Positions 56,590 to 64,000 of a stretch of 64,000 nt of DNA are shown piece after piece; within the stretch, counting starts at the first letter, position 1, and every line of letters starts with the position of its first letter. This DNA comes from Lachnospiraceae bacterium (GTDB lineage: Bacteria; Bacillota_A; Clostridia; Lachnospirales; Lachnospiraceae). The position numbers and the translations under genes were made by a program. The stretch covers positions 1 through 64,000 of the forward strand of contig JAETQR010000007.1 of the NCBI GenBank assembly GCA_021770615.1, in the 5' to 3' direction. The notes below the pieces were generated by a model, which was not told the DNA's origin, searched no databases, and saw nothing but the letters and a program-made list of their open reading frames with translations.

Positions 56590-58674
56590 CTACTTCCCAC
56601 AGATAACCTTCCGCAGCTCCCGGTACCCTTTCTCATAAAATTCCTTTTCGTAATGCACCATAAAAGCGCCGGAAACGCACAGATCATCCGCCTGATACTT
56701 CCTTGCATTGTCGATCACATAGCAATCCATGTGTTCCTCAAAATAATCCTGCCACTTATCGAGGAATGCTTTCTTTTTCAGAAGCGTCTCCTTTTTATAA
56801 CCCCGGAGTGGTTTAGATTCCCGCTTATAATTTAAGAATTTTGTCTTTACATCCGCACGGATAAAGATCACATTTTTTCCGTAACGCTCTTTTATAAAAC
56901 GGATAAATACATCAAAGCGCTTCTTGATCTCCTCCTCATCAAGGATCTCGTCGATCGATGTGATATTACACTCTTCTTTGATCTGTTTAAAAAACTTCAG
57001 GGCACGAACCTCGTTGTCCGCCGTAAGTACCCCTCCATTATACTCGACCACATCGCAGACCAGATCATAAAAATCCAAAAGAAGCCACCGGGACTCCGTC
57101 TTCTTCAACCGTTCAGGCAGATCCTTATGGAATGCGCTCTTTATATACCCCACACGCCATGTGCTGTTTTCAAACAGGGACAGATCATCGAACTTCTTAT
57201 CGTCATAGGGGATCGGATCATCGAACGCAAATAAAAAACAATTCCGGTAAGCATAGCAGTCGATCCGGAAGCGCCCGTCGTCCTCATTGAGTATCTCCCT
57301 TGTGATACAGGAGCCCCAAAGGTCTACCAGAACCGGTTCGTGGTACTCATTCATGGCATTCGCAAGCGCCTTCACCGAATCACTGTATTTCTTCTTCATT
57401 GATTTTATAAGAAGTTTCCGCCTGCCACGCCTTTCCGCATCTTTATCCAATGAAAGGATCTGCTTTTTCAGATGCTTTTCTGTAATATCTCCTCTCCCGG
57501 CCAGCAGGATCAAATAGTAGTCGCGGCAGTGAAATCTGGTGATATGGACCTCCCCATCGATCAGACCGGTCTTTTCCAATTCTCCTTTCACCAGTTCCGT
57601 AAACCGTTCTACAATCTTCATATCATATTGAAAAATCGTATCATAATTTACCTCTTCCCTGAAAAGATCGCCCTCTTCCACGGCTTTTACGACCTTAAGA
57701 CATTCCTTTAAAGAAACTGCAAATTTAAAATCGTACTTTTCAAGGATCTCATCAATGCTCTTATACCCTCTCGCCTCGATCTCCACAAAATCGCTCTCAT
57801 ACTCTGTAAGCACCGGCCGCCCAAGCTGTAAGACCAGATGGTCGAGAAACCTGCTGTCGTCCATAAAAAGCCCGACGTTATTTTTGGCAAACAGATTGTC
57901 ATAATATTTAATAAACCGGCCGAGCCGCATATAATATTCCTGTTCCCGAAAAACCCTCTGCTCCGGAAGAGTCCTTACGATCATGGAAATAAGACGCTTG
58001 GCATGATGATAAAACGGCTTTTCATAGGAGGACATCGTAAATCCTTTTTTGTAATTGAAATCCAAAAAATAATGCGAATAAATATCAATGATATAGGGAT
58101 CCATCTTCTCCACAAAATAATCTTCCAGTTCTTTGATCCGTTTATTATACGCCTTCCTGCTCTTTTTCCGCACCTTACGCACATGCGTATGCGTTACATA
58201 CCACGCAGGGCAGCGTGACTTCACAAGGATGATATGGTCTCTGTCAAAATATTTCCCGATCAGTTCCAGATAAGAATCCATATATGGTTTCCAGTCAAAC
58301 TCCCGGTCCCGCATCACATCGATCTCCTCGATCTCATCTTCATGCTCGGCACGGAAATCGCTCTCTATAAATTTAGGGTTTTTTGTAAACACCTGATCTT
58401 TCCACTTGCAAAGAGCATGTCCGGCGCTGTAACACATGTCGACGACAAGAAAATCCGCCGGATCTTCTTCCAGCGACTGAGCCAGACGCTTCTCCAGATC
58501 CATCGTAAGAAACGACGACACATTTCCTTCCGATGTAAACGTCGCCCCTTCCGGATTTCCCACCAACGAGAGAAGTGAGATCCACAGGCTGTCACCAAAC
58601 ACCTGAAAGCGTTCTTTTAACTCCATATCATTAATATAAGAAGAACCATTTAACCGTATTGCTATCTTTTCCAT
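56590..58674 (-). CDS. Tandem GSS/GSC-type protein (DUF6270-like), 694 aa
   Basis: Two similar halves. The N-terminal half opens with RLNGSSYIND and has DFLVVDMCYSAGHALCKW and ILVKSRCPAWYV. The C-terminal half (from about residue 445) opens with LVDLWGSCITREILNEDDGR and has WLLLDFYDLVCDVVEYNGG and VIFIRADVKTKFLN. The GSC-x-x-R motif with these blocks is the pattern of DUF6270 proteins, found in polysaccharide loci and possibly related to SGNH acyltransferases. No signal peptide or membrane span is seen, so it is cytosolic. It has its own promoter (58722-58751) and is the first gene of the locus. Function unknown. Confidence 0.75.
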   Translation of the reverse strand: MEKIAIRLNGSSYINDMELKERFQVFGDSLWISLLSLVGNPEGATFTSEGNVSSFLTMDLEKRLAQSLEEDPADFLVVDMCYSAGHALCKWKDQVFTKNPKFIESDFRAEHEDEIEEIDVMRDREFDWKPYMDSYLELIGKYFDRDHIILVKSRCPAWYVTHTHVRKVRKKSRKAYNKRIKELEDYFVEKMDPYIIDIYSHYFLDFNYKKGFTMSSYEKPFYHHAKRLISMIVRTLPEQRVFREQEYYMRLGRFIKYYDNLFAKNNVGLFMDDSRFLDHLVLQLGRPVLTEYESDFVEIEARGYKSIDEILEKYDFKFAVSLKECLKVVKAVEEGDLFREEVNYDTIFQYDMKIVERFTELVKGELEKTGLIDGEVHITRFHCRDYYLILLAGRGDITEKHLKKQILSLDKDAERRGRRKLLIKSMKKKYSDSVKALANAMNEYHEPVLVDLWGSCITREILNEDDGRFRIDCYAYRNCFLFAFDDPIPYDDKKFDDLSLFENSTWRVGYIKSAFHKDLPERLKKTESRWLLLDFYDLVCDVVEYNGGVLTADNEVRALKFFKQIKEECNITSIDEILDEEEIKKRFDVFIRFIKERYGKNVIFIRADVKTKFLNYKRESKPLRGYKKETLLKKKAFLDKWQDYFEEHMDCYVIDNARKYQADDLCVSGAFMVHYEKEFYEKGYRELRKVICGK

Positions 58675-58933
58675 ATTCTATATCCTCACAACAAAATATT
58701 CATCCAACCATAATTGACACAATTATAACACATATCCTTCCCCTACCGCAAGTTTTCTATTTGACAGGATTGATACAGCGAAGATGTATAAAACACCTCT
58801 TCCGGGAAATCCTAACAGCAGGAACATTTTCCACAAAACAGCCCGGCGGCAAAAAAGGCTGTGAGTAAAATCGCAGACTTTTGATCCGATCGATCACCGA
58901 CTGCCGCCGGACAGAAAGAAAAGAGGAACAAAC
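58675..58933. other. Divergent spacer with an inverted repeat
   Basis: About 260 bases between divergent genes. CCGGCGGCA (58843-58851) and TGCCGCCGG (58912-58920) form a perfect 9-bp inverted repeat with 60 bases between, followed by the GAGGA ribosome site of the DUF3892 gene. A TTGACA and TATAAA on the plus strand (near 58760-58790) are 20 bases apart, too far for a convincing promoter. Confidence 0.45.
58722..58751 (-). promoter_or_regulatory. Promoter of the tandem DUF6270-like gene
   Basis: TATAAT (58722-58727) preceded after 18 bases by TTGCGG (58746-58751) on the minus strand. The -10 is perfect, the -35 partial; transcription would begin about 40 bases before the ATG. Confidence 0.45.
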
Positions 58934-59239
58934 ATGAGCAAAAAAGAAAACCTGCGCAGCGCACTCCCGATGGCAGCGCTCGACGAAATCCCGGAACCTT
59001 CGGCAAATGCCAAGGACATCGTGGCACTGGTCAAACAAAAGGGAAAAATAGCGGGATACCAGTTATCCGATGGCCGGACCGTCAGTAAAGACGAAGGAGT
59101 CGCTCTGGCAAAAGCCGGTGAAATCCAGGGTGTCGGAATCGCCCACCGGGGCGATACGGAATATCTGAAAGCCCTTCCGGACGGTGAAGAGGGGAATAAT
59201 CTCAGCAGTCTGCCTTCTGTCGGCAGGGATTCCCTGTGA
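58934..59239 (+). CDS. DUF3892 domain protein, 101 aa
   Basis: A small cytosolic protein matching the DUF3892 pattern: DIVALVKQKGKIAGYQLSDG, then VSKDEGVALAKAGEIQGVGI and EYLKALPDGEEGNNLSSLPS. GAGGA lies about 6-7 bases before the ATG. The function of the family is not known. It lies 117 bases upstream of the S8 protease gene on the same strand; a link between the two is possible but only positional. Confidence 0.85.
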   Translation: MSKKENLRSALPMAALDEIPEPSANAKDIVALVKQKGKIAGYQLSDGRTVSKDEGVALAKAGEIQGVGIAHRGDTEYLKALPDGEEGNNLSSLPSVGRDSL

Positions 59240-59288
59240 GCGCAAACATCACCCGTTCTTCCCAAACACCCGCCTGATGTAACTCTTT

Positions 59289-59349
59289 CCCATTCCGGTA
59301 GCACAAATCCCCTTCTATGCATATCATAATAACAAAAAGCCGGAATGGG
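59289..59349 (+). promoter_or_regulatory. Inverted repeat that could mask the protease ribosome site
   Basis: CCCATTCCGG (59289-59298) pairs perfectly with CCGGAATGGG (59340-59349), with 41 bases between. The second arm overlaps the GGGGA ribosome site of the protease gene, so folding would hide it. Confidence 0.45.
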
Positions 59350-59356
59350 GAAGATC

Positions 59357-60223
59357 ATGAACCGGGTCAGAGATATCGTAAACGCAAATTCAGTACACAA
59401 TAATAATATCCTTGGCCAGAGAACCTGTATTGCGATACTGGACAGCGGAATCGCAGCACATCCCGATTTTGGGGACCGCATTCGTGGATGGTATGACACG
59501 ATCAACGGCCATCTCTCCCCATATGATGACAACGGACACGGGACTCATGTGGCAGGGATCGCCGCCGGAAGCGGGTTTGCCAGCCGGGGCACCTTACGCG
59601 GTATGGCGCCTTCTTCGGATATCGTCTCCGTCAAAATATTGAATCAATACGGCGAGGGCATGATCCCAAACATCATCGACGGCATCAGCTGGGTCATTCA
59701 AAACCGTTTCCTATATGGGATCAACATCGTAAACATCTCCGTAGGAACCAGTGATGGACGGCGCTTCGATGAAAATTCAAACTTTGTCAGAAAAGTAAAT
59801 GAACTGTGGGATATGGGGATCGTCGTAGTGGCGTCTGCCGGGAACAAAGGACCGGAGCCCTATAGCATCAGCGCTCCCGGGAACAGCCGCAAGATCATAA
59901 CAGTCGGCTATTACAGCAAAAAATCAAATTCCAGCGTAGGCCCCACCACGCTCTGCATCAAAAAACCGGACGTGGTAACTCCCGGTCAGCAGATCACAAG
60001 CTGCAGCCACACATTTGCCACCCAGAATCCTTACATAAGAAAAAGCGGTACCTCCATGGCCACACCCGTGGTCAGCGGAAGCATCGCTCTCCTTCTGTCA
60101 AAATATCCCCATCTGACGCCAAAAGAGGTAAAACTCCGGCTGAAAAACAGCTGTACGGACTTAAACCTGCCCCACAGCAGTCAGGGGTGGGGGCTTCTCA
60201 ATGTCGGAAAACTATTAGCTTAG
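59357..60223 (+). CDS. S8 (subtilisin-like) serine protease, 288 aa, no signal peptide
   Basis: The catalytic triad is intact: Asp29 (ILDSGI), His64 (GHGTHVAG) and Ser233 (GTSMATP), with oxyanion Asn163 (ASAGN). It starts only 28 residues before the catalytic Asp, so it has no signal peptide and no normal propeptide; it is probably intracellular. ATG at 59357 has GGGGA 5 bases upstream; an in-frame ATG 12 bases earlier overlaps that site. The last residues overlap the end of the convergent glgP gene by 9 bases. Substrate unknown. Confidence 0.93.
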   Translation: MNRVRDIVNANSVHNNNILGQRTCIAILDSGIAAHPDFGDRIRGWYDTINGHLSPYDDNGHGTHVAGIAAGSGFASRGTLRGMAPSSDIVSVKILNQYGEGMIPNIIDGISWVIQNRFLYGINIVNISVGTSDGRRFDENSNFVRKVNELWDMGIVVVASAGNKGPEPYSISAPGNSRKIITVGYYSKKSNSSVGPTTLCIKKPDVVTPGQQITSCSHTFATQNPYIRKSGTSMATPVVSGSIALLLSKYPHLTPKEVKLRLKNSCTDLNLPHSSQGWGLLNVGKLLA

Positions 60224-62467
60224 TTCCCAGATTTCCTCATTGTACTGCCTGATCGTGCGGTCCGAAGAGAAAAATCCGGCCTTCGCGATATTTACAAGCA
60301 TTTTCTCTGCCCATGCCTCTCTGTCCTCATAATCACGGTAAGCCCTTTCTTTGGTCGCCACATAGTCCTTAAAATCAGGGAACGTCATGAACCAGTCTTT
60401 ATTCAAGAGTTCATTGTACAATCTCATAAGGGATTTCTTCTTCCCTGTCTTAAGCATTTTTTTACTGACGATAAAATCTACCGCTTCCTTCAGATCCGGA
60501 TCCTTTTCATAATAATCCCTGGAACAGTAATCTCCTCGCTCATAACGGGCGATCACCGTATCACTGTCCTCTCCAAACACATAGATATTATCATCACCGA
60601 CCAGTTCGTGGATCTCTACATTCGCTCCATCCTCTGTTCCGAGAGTTACCGCACCATTGAGCATGAATTTCATATTTCCTGTGCCACTGGCCTCCTTGGA
60701 AGCGAGGGAAATCTGTTCTGAGATATCACAGGCAGGAATGAGTTTCTCCGCAAGCGACACATTATAATTTTCCACCATGACGATATTCAGATATGGCCTT
60801 ACCTCTTTATCTTTGCTCACGATCTTTTGCAGGCAGAGGATCAAATGAATGATATCTTTGGCGATCGTATAAGCCGGCGCCGCCTTTGCTCCGAAAATAA
60901 GCGTGACCGGAGTTTCCGGTTTATGTCCCCTTTTGATCTCCAGATACTTGTGTATCGCATACAGTACATTGAGCTGCTGGCGCTTGTATTCATGAAGCCT
61001 CTTTACCTGGATATCAAAGATCGAATCCTCGTTCAATTTTATGCCTTGTGTCTCCTTCAGATATTTTGCCAGTTTATGCTTATTTTTATTTTTGATCTCA
61101 AGGAGTTTTTTTACTACTTTTTTATCTCCTTTAAAGGCCAGAAAATTTTCCAGCTCATCGGCATCTTTTTTAAAACCATCTCCGATCGTCTGCTCTAAAA
61201 GAGAGGTAAGAGGCTTATTGCAATGTAGAAGCCATCTTCGGAATGTGATACCGTTTGTCTTGTTGTTAAATTTTTCCGGATATATTTTGTAAAAGGAATT
61301 CAACTCATTATTTTTCAAAATCTCTGTGTGCAGATAGGCGACCCCGTTTACACTGTGACTGTAGTGGATATCCATATGTGCCATGTGGACCAGATCTTCC
61401 TCATCCATGATATACACGGACTCATCTTCAAACTGATCCTTTACGCACAGATCCAGTTCACGGATGATCGGAACAAGCTGGGGCGCTACTTTCTTGATAA
61501 AGGATACCGGCCATTTTTCCAGAGCCTCCGAGAGTATCGTGTGGTTCGTGTAGGCGCATGTCTTCGTCGTGATCTCGATTGCCTCATCCATGTCAATTCC
61601 ATTTTTTGTCAGGAGCCGGATGAGTTCCGGAATGACCATCGATGGATGCGTGTCATTGATCTGGATCGCCACATATTCATGAAGGTCATGCAGGTTACTT
61701 CCCCGCTCCTGTGCCTCTGAAAGAATGAACTGGGCTCCGCAGCTCACCATAAAATACTGTTGGTAGACCCTCAAAAGCCGCCCTGCATCATCGCTGTCAT
61801 CCGGATAGAGAAACAGCGTGAGATTTTTACGGATCTCCTCTTTATCAAAATCAATGCCTTTCTTCACAATGCTCTCATCGATCGAATCAATGTCAAACAA
61901 ATGAAGCGTATTTGTCCGGTTGTTATATCCTGTGACTAAAATATCATAGAGTACCGCTTTTACATCAAATTTACCAAAGGAGACCGTGTACTCCCTGTCG
62001 TTTTTCAAAAGCCACCCTTTCTCCCCGATCCACGGGTTTGGCTTTTCTTTCTGCAGATTTTTCTTAAACACCTGACGGAACAGACCAAAATGATAATTCA
62101 GGCCGATGCCATCTCCCGGCAGTCCAAGCGTGGCAATGGAATCAAGAAAACAAGCCGCCAGCCTCCCCAGCCCTCCATTTCCAAGAGAGGGTTCCGGTTC
62201 CATCTCCTCAAACGTACTGAGTTTCTTTCCATTCTTTTTCAATTCTTCCTTTACCGTATCATAGATCCCTAGATTGATGAGGTTATTGCTGAGCAGTTTC
62301 CCGATCAGAAATTCTGCAGAGATATAATAAAGTTTCTTTTTTCCGGTATTCTGTTTTTTCTCCTGCGCCATCCCATTTGTCATTTTTAAAAGCGCCCGGT
62401 ATAATTCCTGATCGGAGCATTTTCCAATTCCTTTTCCATACTCTTTCAATACAAATTCATTCAGCAT
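60215..62467 (-). CDS. glgP: Glycogen/alpha-glucan phosphorylase, 750 aa
   Basis: Releases glucose-1-phosphate from alpha-1,4-glucan with a PLP cofactor. [20 protein letters not shown] and the PLP-lysine block [15 protein letters not shown] are diagnostic, and [16 protein letters not shown] is a further family block. Length is normal. ATG at 62467 has AGGAGG 9 bases upstream; an upstream frame coding a run of Lys/Arg is excluded. It overlaps the end of the surface-protein gene by 11 bases. Its Glc-1-P could in principle feed the CDP-glucose pathway, but no special link is shown. Confidence 0.96.
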   Translation of the reverse strand: MLNEFVLKEYGKGIGKCSDQELYRALLKMTNGMAQEKKQNTGKKKLYYISAEFLIGKLLSNNLINLGIYDTVKEELKKNGKKLSTFEEMEPEPSLGNGGLGRLAACFLDSIATLGLPGDGIGLNYHFGLFRQVFKKNLQKEKPNPWIGEKGWLLKNDREYTVSFGKFDVKAVLYDILVTGYNNRTNTLHLFDIDSIDESIVKKGIDFDKEEIRKNLTLFLYPDDSDDAGRLLRVYQQYFMVSCGAQFILSEAQERGSNLHDLHEYVAIQINDTHPSMVIPELIRLLTKNGIDMDEAIEITTKTCAYTNHTILSEALEKWPVSFIKKVAPQLVPIIRELDLCVKDQFEDESVYIMDEEDLVHMAHMDIHYSHSVNGVAYLHTEILKNNELNSFYKIYPEKFNNKTNGITFRRWLLHCNKPLTSLLEQTIGDGFKKDADELENFLAFKGDKKVVKKLLEIKNKNKHKLAKYLKETQGIKLNEDSIFDIQVKRLHEYKRQQLNVLYAIHKYLEIKRGHKPETPVTLIFGAKAAPAYTIAKDIIHLILCLQKIVSKDKEVRPYLNIVMVENYNVSLAEKLIPACDISEQISLASKEASGTGNMKFMLNGAVTLGTEDGANVEIHELVGDDNIYVFGEDSDTVIARYERGDYCSRDYYEKDPDLKEAVDFIVSKKMLKTGKKKSLMRLYNELLNKDWFMTFPDFKDYVATKERAYRDYEDREAWAEKMLVNIAKAGFFSSDRTIRQYNEEIWELS

Positions 62468-64000
62468 TCTGGTTTTCCTCCTCTTTCTCTTTTTCTTCTT
62501 CTTTCTCATCCGGTTTCTCTTCCGGCAAAACCTTTTCCCCACTGACCGTTGCATTGACTGCCGACTGCCCGACTGTAAACACAGCCCTTAATACAAATTT
62601 TTCTTTCTCCCCCGTCGTTTCATTCACCCGTGTGGCAGACGTCATGATATCATATGTTCCCGGCAGCACATAAAGAATATCCTCTCCTTCATAAGCGGCA
62701 TCTTTGTCGGCATTTGAGCTCCAGAGTTTCTCCTCCAGCACGTAACCGCTCTGGTCAAAATAAAGATTTACACGGTAACACTCCGGATAAAAATCGACTA
62801 CACTGTCGCCTTCCACTGCCAGTTCATATATATCATCCAGAACCACATCTTTTTGATTGGCCGAAGCGATTCCATCATAAATCCCGCCCACTACCCGCAG
62901 ACGGTAAATACCATTCGCATCTGTGACCGCTGTATACCGGTTCAACCCCATCTGATCCTGAAAGCTGACCTTTACTCCCGGCATGACAAAGCCCTGTGAA
63001 TCATACAGCGTGCCATACAGATTAAAACCTGTCTCTACTTTTACAGAAGCTGAGACCACTATCTTTCTACTATTGTCGTCCTTGTCTGCCACTGTCACTC
63101 TTACCGTGTATTCACCCACACCCTGCGGGGTTCCGGACAGCGCTCCTGTTTCCCTGTCACCCTGCATCCCGGCCGGAAGACCAGAAAACGCAAATTCATA
63201 CTTCCCGCTTCCTCCTGCCATATGAAGGAATTCTGCTTTTTCTCCGGAAATCTCTTCTCCAAAAACAAGTGAACGGTTTTCCGCATATCCAACGAGCGAA
63301 TCTGCAGCGCCGATATACCAGTACACATTTACCTTGCTTTCTTTTCCCAGCTCATCGATCGCCGAAATGACGGTCGTCTTTCCAAAATAAGATTTTCCTG
63401 TTTTTCCACGGAATACAATCGTATTATTGCTTACGGAAGCCGTAATCCCATCAGGCAGACTTCTAATCTGGTACACAAGAGACCCACAGCCATACTGGCT
63501 AAGATCGACCTCAAGCGGGTCGATATACGTTCCGGCCTCTCCGGTCACATATACATCCTTTGGTGTTCCCTCTTTGATAAACAGCGCCTCTGCCTCCATC
63601 GATTTAACACCATTTCCGGGGAGCCCCGGCACGGATACCCGGATCATAGAATTCTTCTGGATGGAATACCCCCGCTTCACCTGAAGGTCATATGTCCGGT
63701 TTCCATGATTCCTCATTGTCTTTATCTTTAGAGACCGGTTGTAATCTCCGGTCACACTTGTCTTTCCCGACAACTCAAACTTGTCTTTTTCAAGGGGCAG
63801 TTCCCGGTCCAGGCTGACCCTGACCGTGTTATAACTGAGCGCACGCACAGAAGCAATATTAACGGTATCCAGGGACTCGACCTTTACACTGCACACCGCC
63901 TTCGTGCCGCTTCCGTCTACCGCTTTCGCCGTAATCTTTGCATTTCCCGGAGACAGTGCACTCACCACGCCGGCAGAAGATACTTTTGCCACAGACGGTA
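62457..64000 (-). CDS. Ig-like cell-surface protein (partial, N-terminus beyond window)
   Basis: The frame runs off the right edge. Visible parts, in order: the end of a BIG2-type domain ([20 protein letters not shown]); a barrel-like domain ([20 protein letters not shown]); a He_PIG-type Ig domain ([20 protein letters not shown]); and a carboxypeptidase-regulatory/CnaB-type sandwich ([32 protein letters not shown]). It ends in an acidic tail rich in Glu and Lys, with no LPXTG or membrane anchor. It is probably secreted and held on the wall by its missing N-terminal part or by non-covalent binding. Function unknown; it may bind carbohydrate or adhere. Confidence 0.85.
   Translation of the reverse strand, partial: PSVAKVSSAGVVSALSPGNAKITAKAVDGSGTKAVCSVKVESLDTVNIASVRALSYNTVRVSLDRELPLEKDKFELSGKTSVTGDYNRSLKIKTMRNHGNRTYDLQVKRGYSIQKNSMIRVSVPGLPGNGVKSMEAEALFIKEGTPKDVYVTGEAGTYIDPLEVDLSQYGCGSLVYQIRSLPDGITASVSNNTIVFRGKTGKSYFGKTTVISAIDELGKESKVNVYWYIGAADSLVGYAENRSLVFGEEISGEKAEFLHMAGGSGKYEFAFSGLPAGMQGDRETGALSGTPQGVGEYTVRVTVADKDDNSRKIVVSASVKVETGFNLYGTLYDSQGFVMPGVKVSFQDQMGLNRYTAVTDANGIYRLRVVGGIYDGIASANQKDVVLDDIYELAVEGDSVVDFYPECYRVNLYFDQSGYVLEEKLWSSNADKDAAYEGEDILYVLPGTYDIMTSATRVNETTGEKEKFVLRAVFTVGQSAVNATVSGEKVLPEEKPDEKEEEKEKEEENQNAE

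Noticed and set aside
58757..58795. Plus-strand promoter for the DUF3892 gene (TTGACA with TATAAA)
   Set aside because: The spacing of 20 bases is outside the usual 16-18 range, so it is mentioned only as a doubtful site.
62468..62554. Longer glycogen phosphorylase with a Lys/Arg-rich N-terminus
   Set aside because: That stretch is the acidic Glu/Lys tail of the surface protein read in another frame; the start at 62467 has AGGAGG.

Overview
The window looks like a chromosomal stretch of a Gram-positive Clostridia, most probably a Lachnospiraceae gut bacterium. The reasons are AGGAGG-type ribosome sites, several GTG/TTG starts, moderate GC, a lipoprotein and CPBP protease of Firmicutes type, teichoic-acid enzymes of TarI/TarJ/TagF type, and a clostridial-type NADP secondary alcohol dehydrogenase. 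This is an inference from gene content; no rRNA or other marker gene is present.

Layout. At 1-6.05 kb lie housekeeping and surface genes: a chemotaxis receptor cut by the window edge, two inverted DnaA-box-like sites, a secreted protein, a CPBP protease, a lipoprotein and argH. From 6.07 to 58.67 kb almost everything is on the minus strand and forms one very large cell-surface polymer locus, read right to left. The part from 58.7 to 42.4 kb holds the assembly and export machinery: a tandem GSCxxR-type protein, two GT4 glycosyltransferases, an ABC exporter of Wzm/Wzt type, a 1161-residue GT2-GT4-coiled coil-methyltransferase, and two MBOAT/SGNH O-acylation pairs. An Rpn-type nuclease gene ends in a clear terminator. 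A consensus promoter (40715-40743) then starts the second part.

The second part (40.7 to 6.1 kb) contains polyprenyl-phosphate-sugar decoration modules: three GtrB-like GT2 proteins, two GtrA-like flippases and four GT-C-like membrane proteins, plus a YfhO protein further down. It also has three sugar pathways. One is CDP-glucose to a CDP-3,6-dideoxy-4-keto sugar (RfbF, RfbG, RfbH). One is mannose-6-P to a GDP-6-deoxyhexose (ManA, ManC, Gmd, an Rmd-like reductase and a sugar C-methyltransferase). One makes CDP-ribitol (TarJ, TarI), beside TagF-like polymerases. A phosphosugar mutase could feed both hexose pathways, since no separate ManB is present.

The likely whole picture (inference) is a teichoic-acid-like or heteropolysaccharide polymer. 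It would be built in the cytoplasm, probably capped by a methyl group, exported by an ABC transporter whose ATPase has a cap-reading-like C domain, and then decorated outside with sugars and acyl groups. The most novel points are the coiled-coil methyltransferase fusion, with a 12-bp tandem repeat inside the coiled coil, and a free-standing protein that matches the centre of the large TagF-like enzyme. The right end (58.9-64 kb) holds a DUF3892 protein, an S8 protease without signal peptide, glycogen phosphorylase and a partial Ig-like surface protein.
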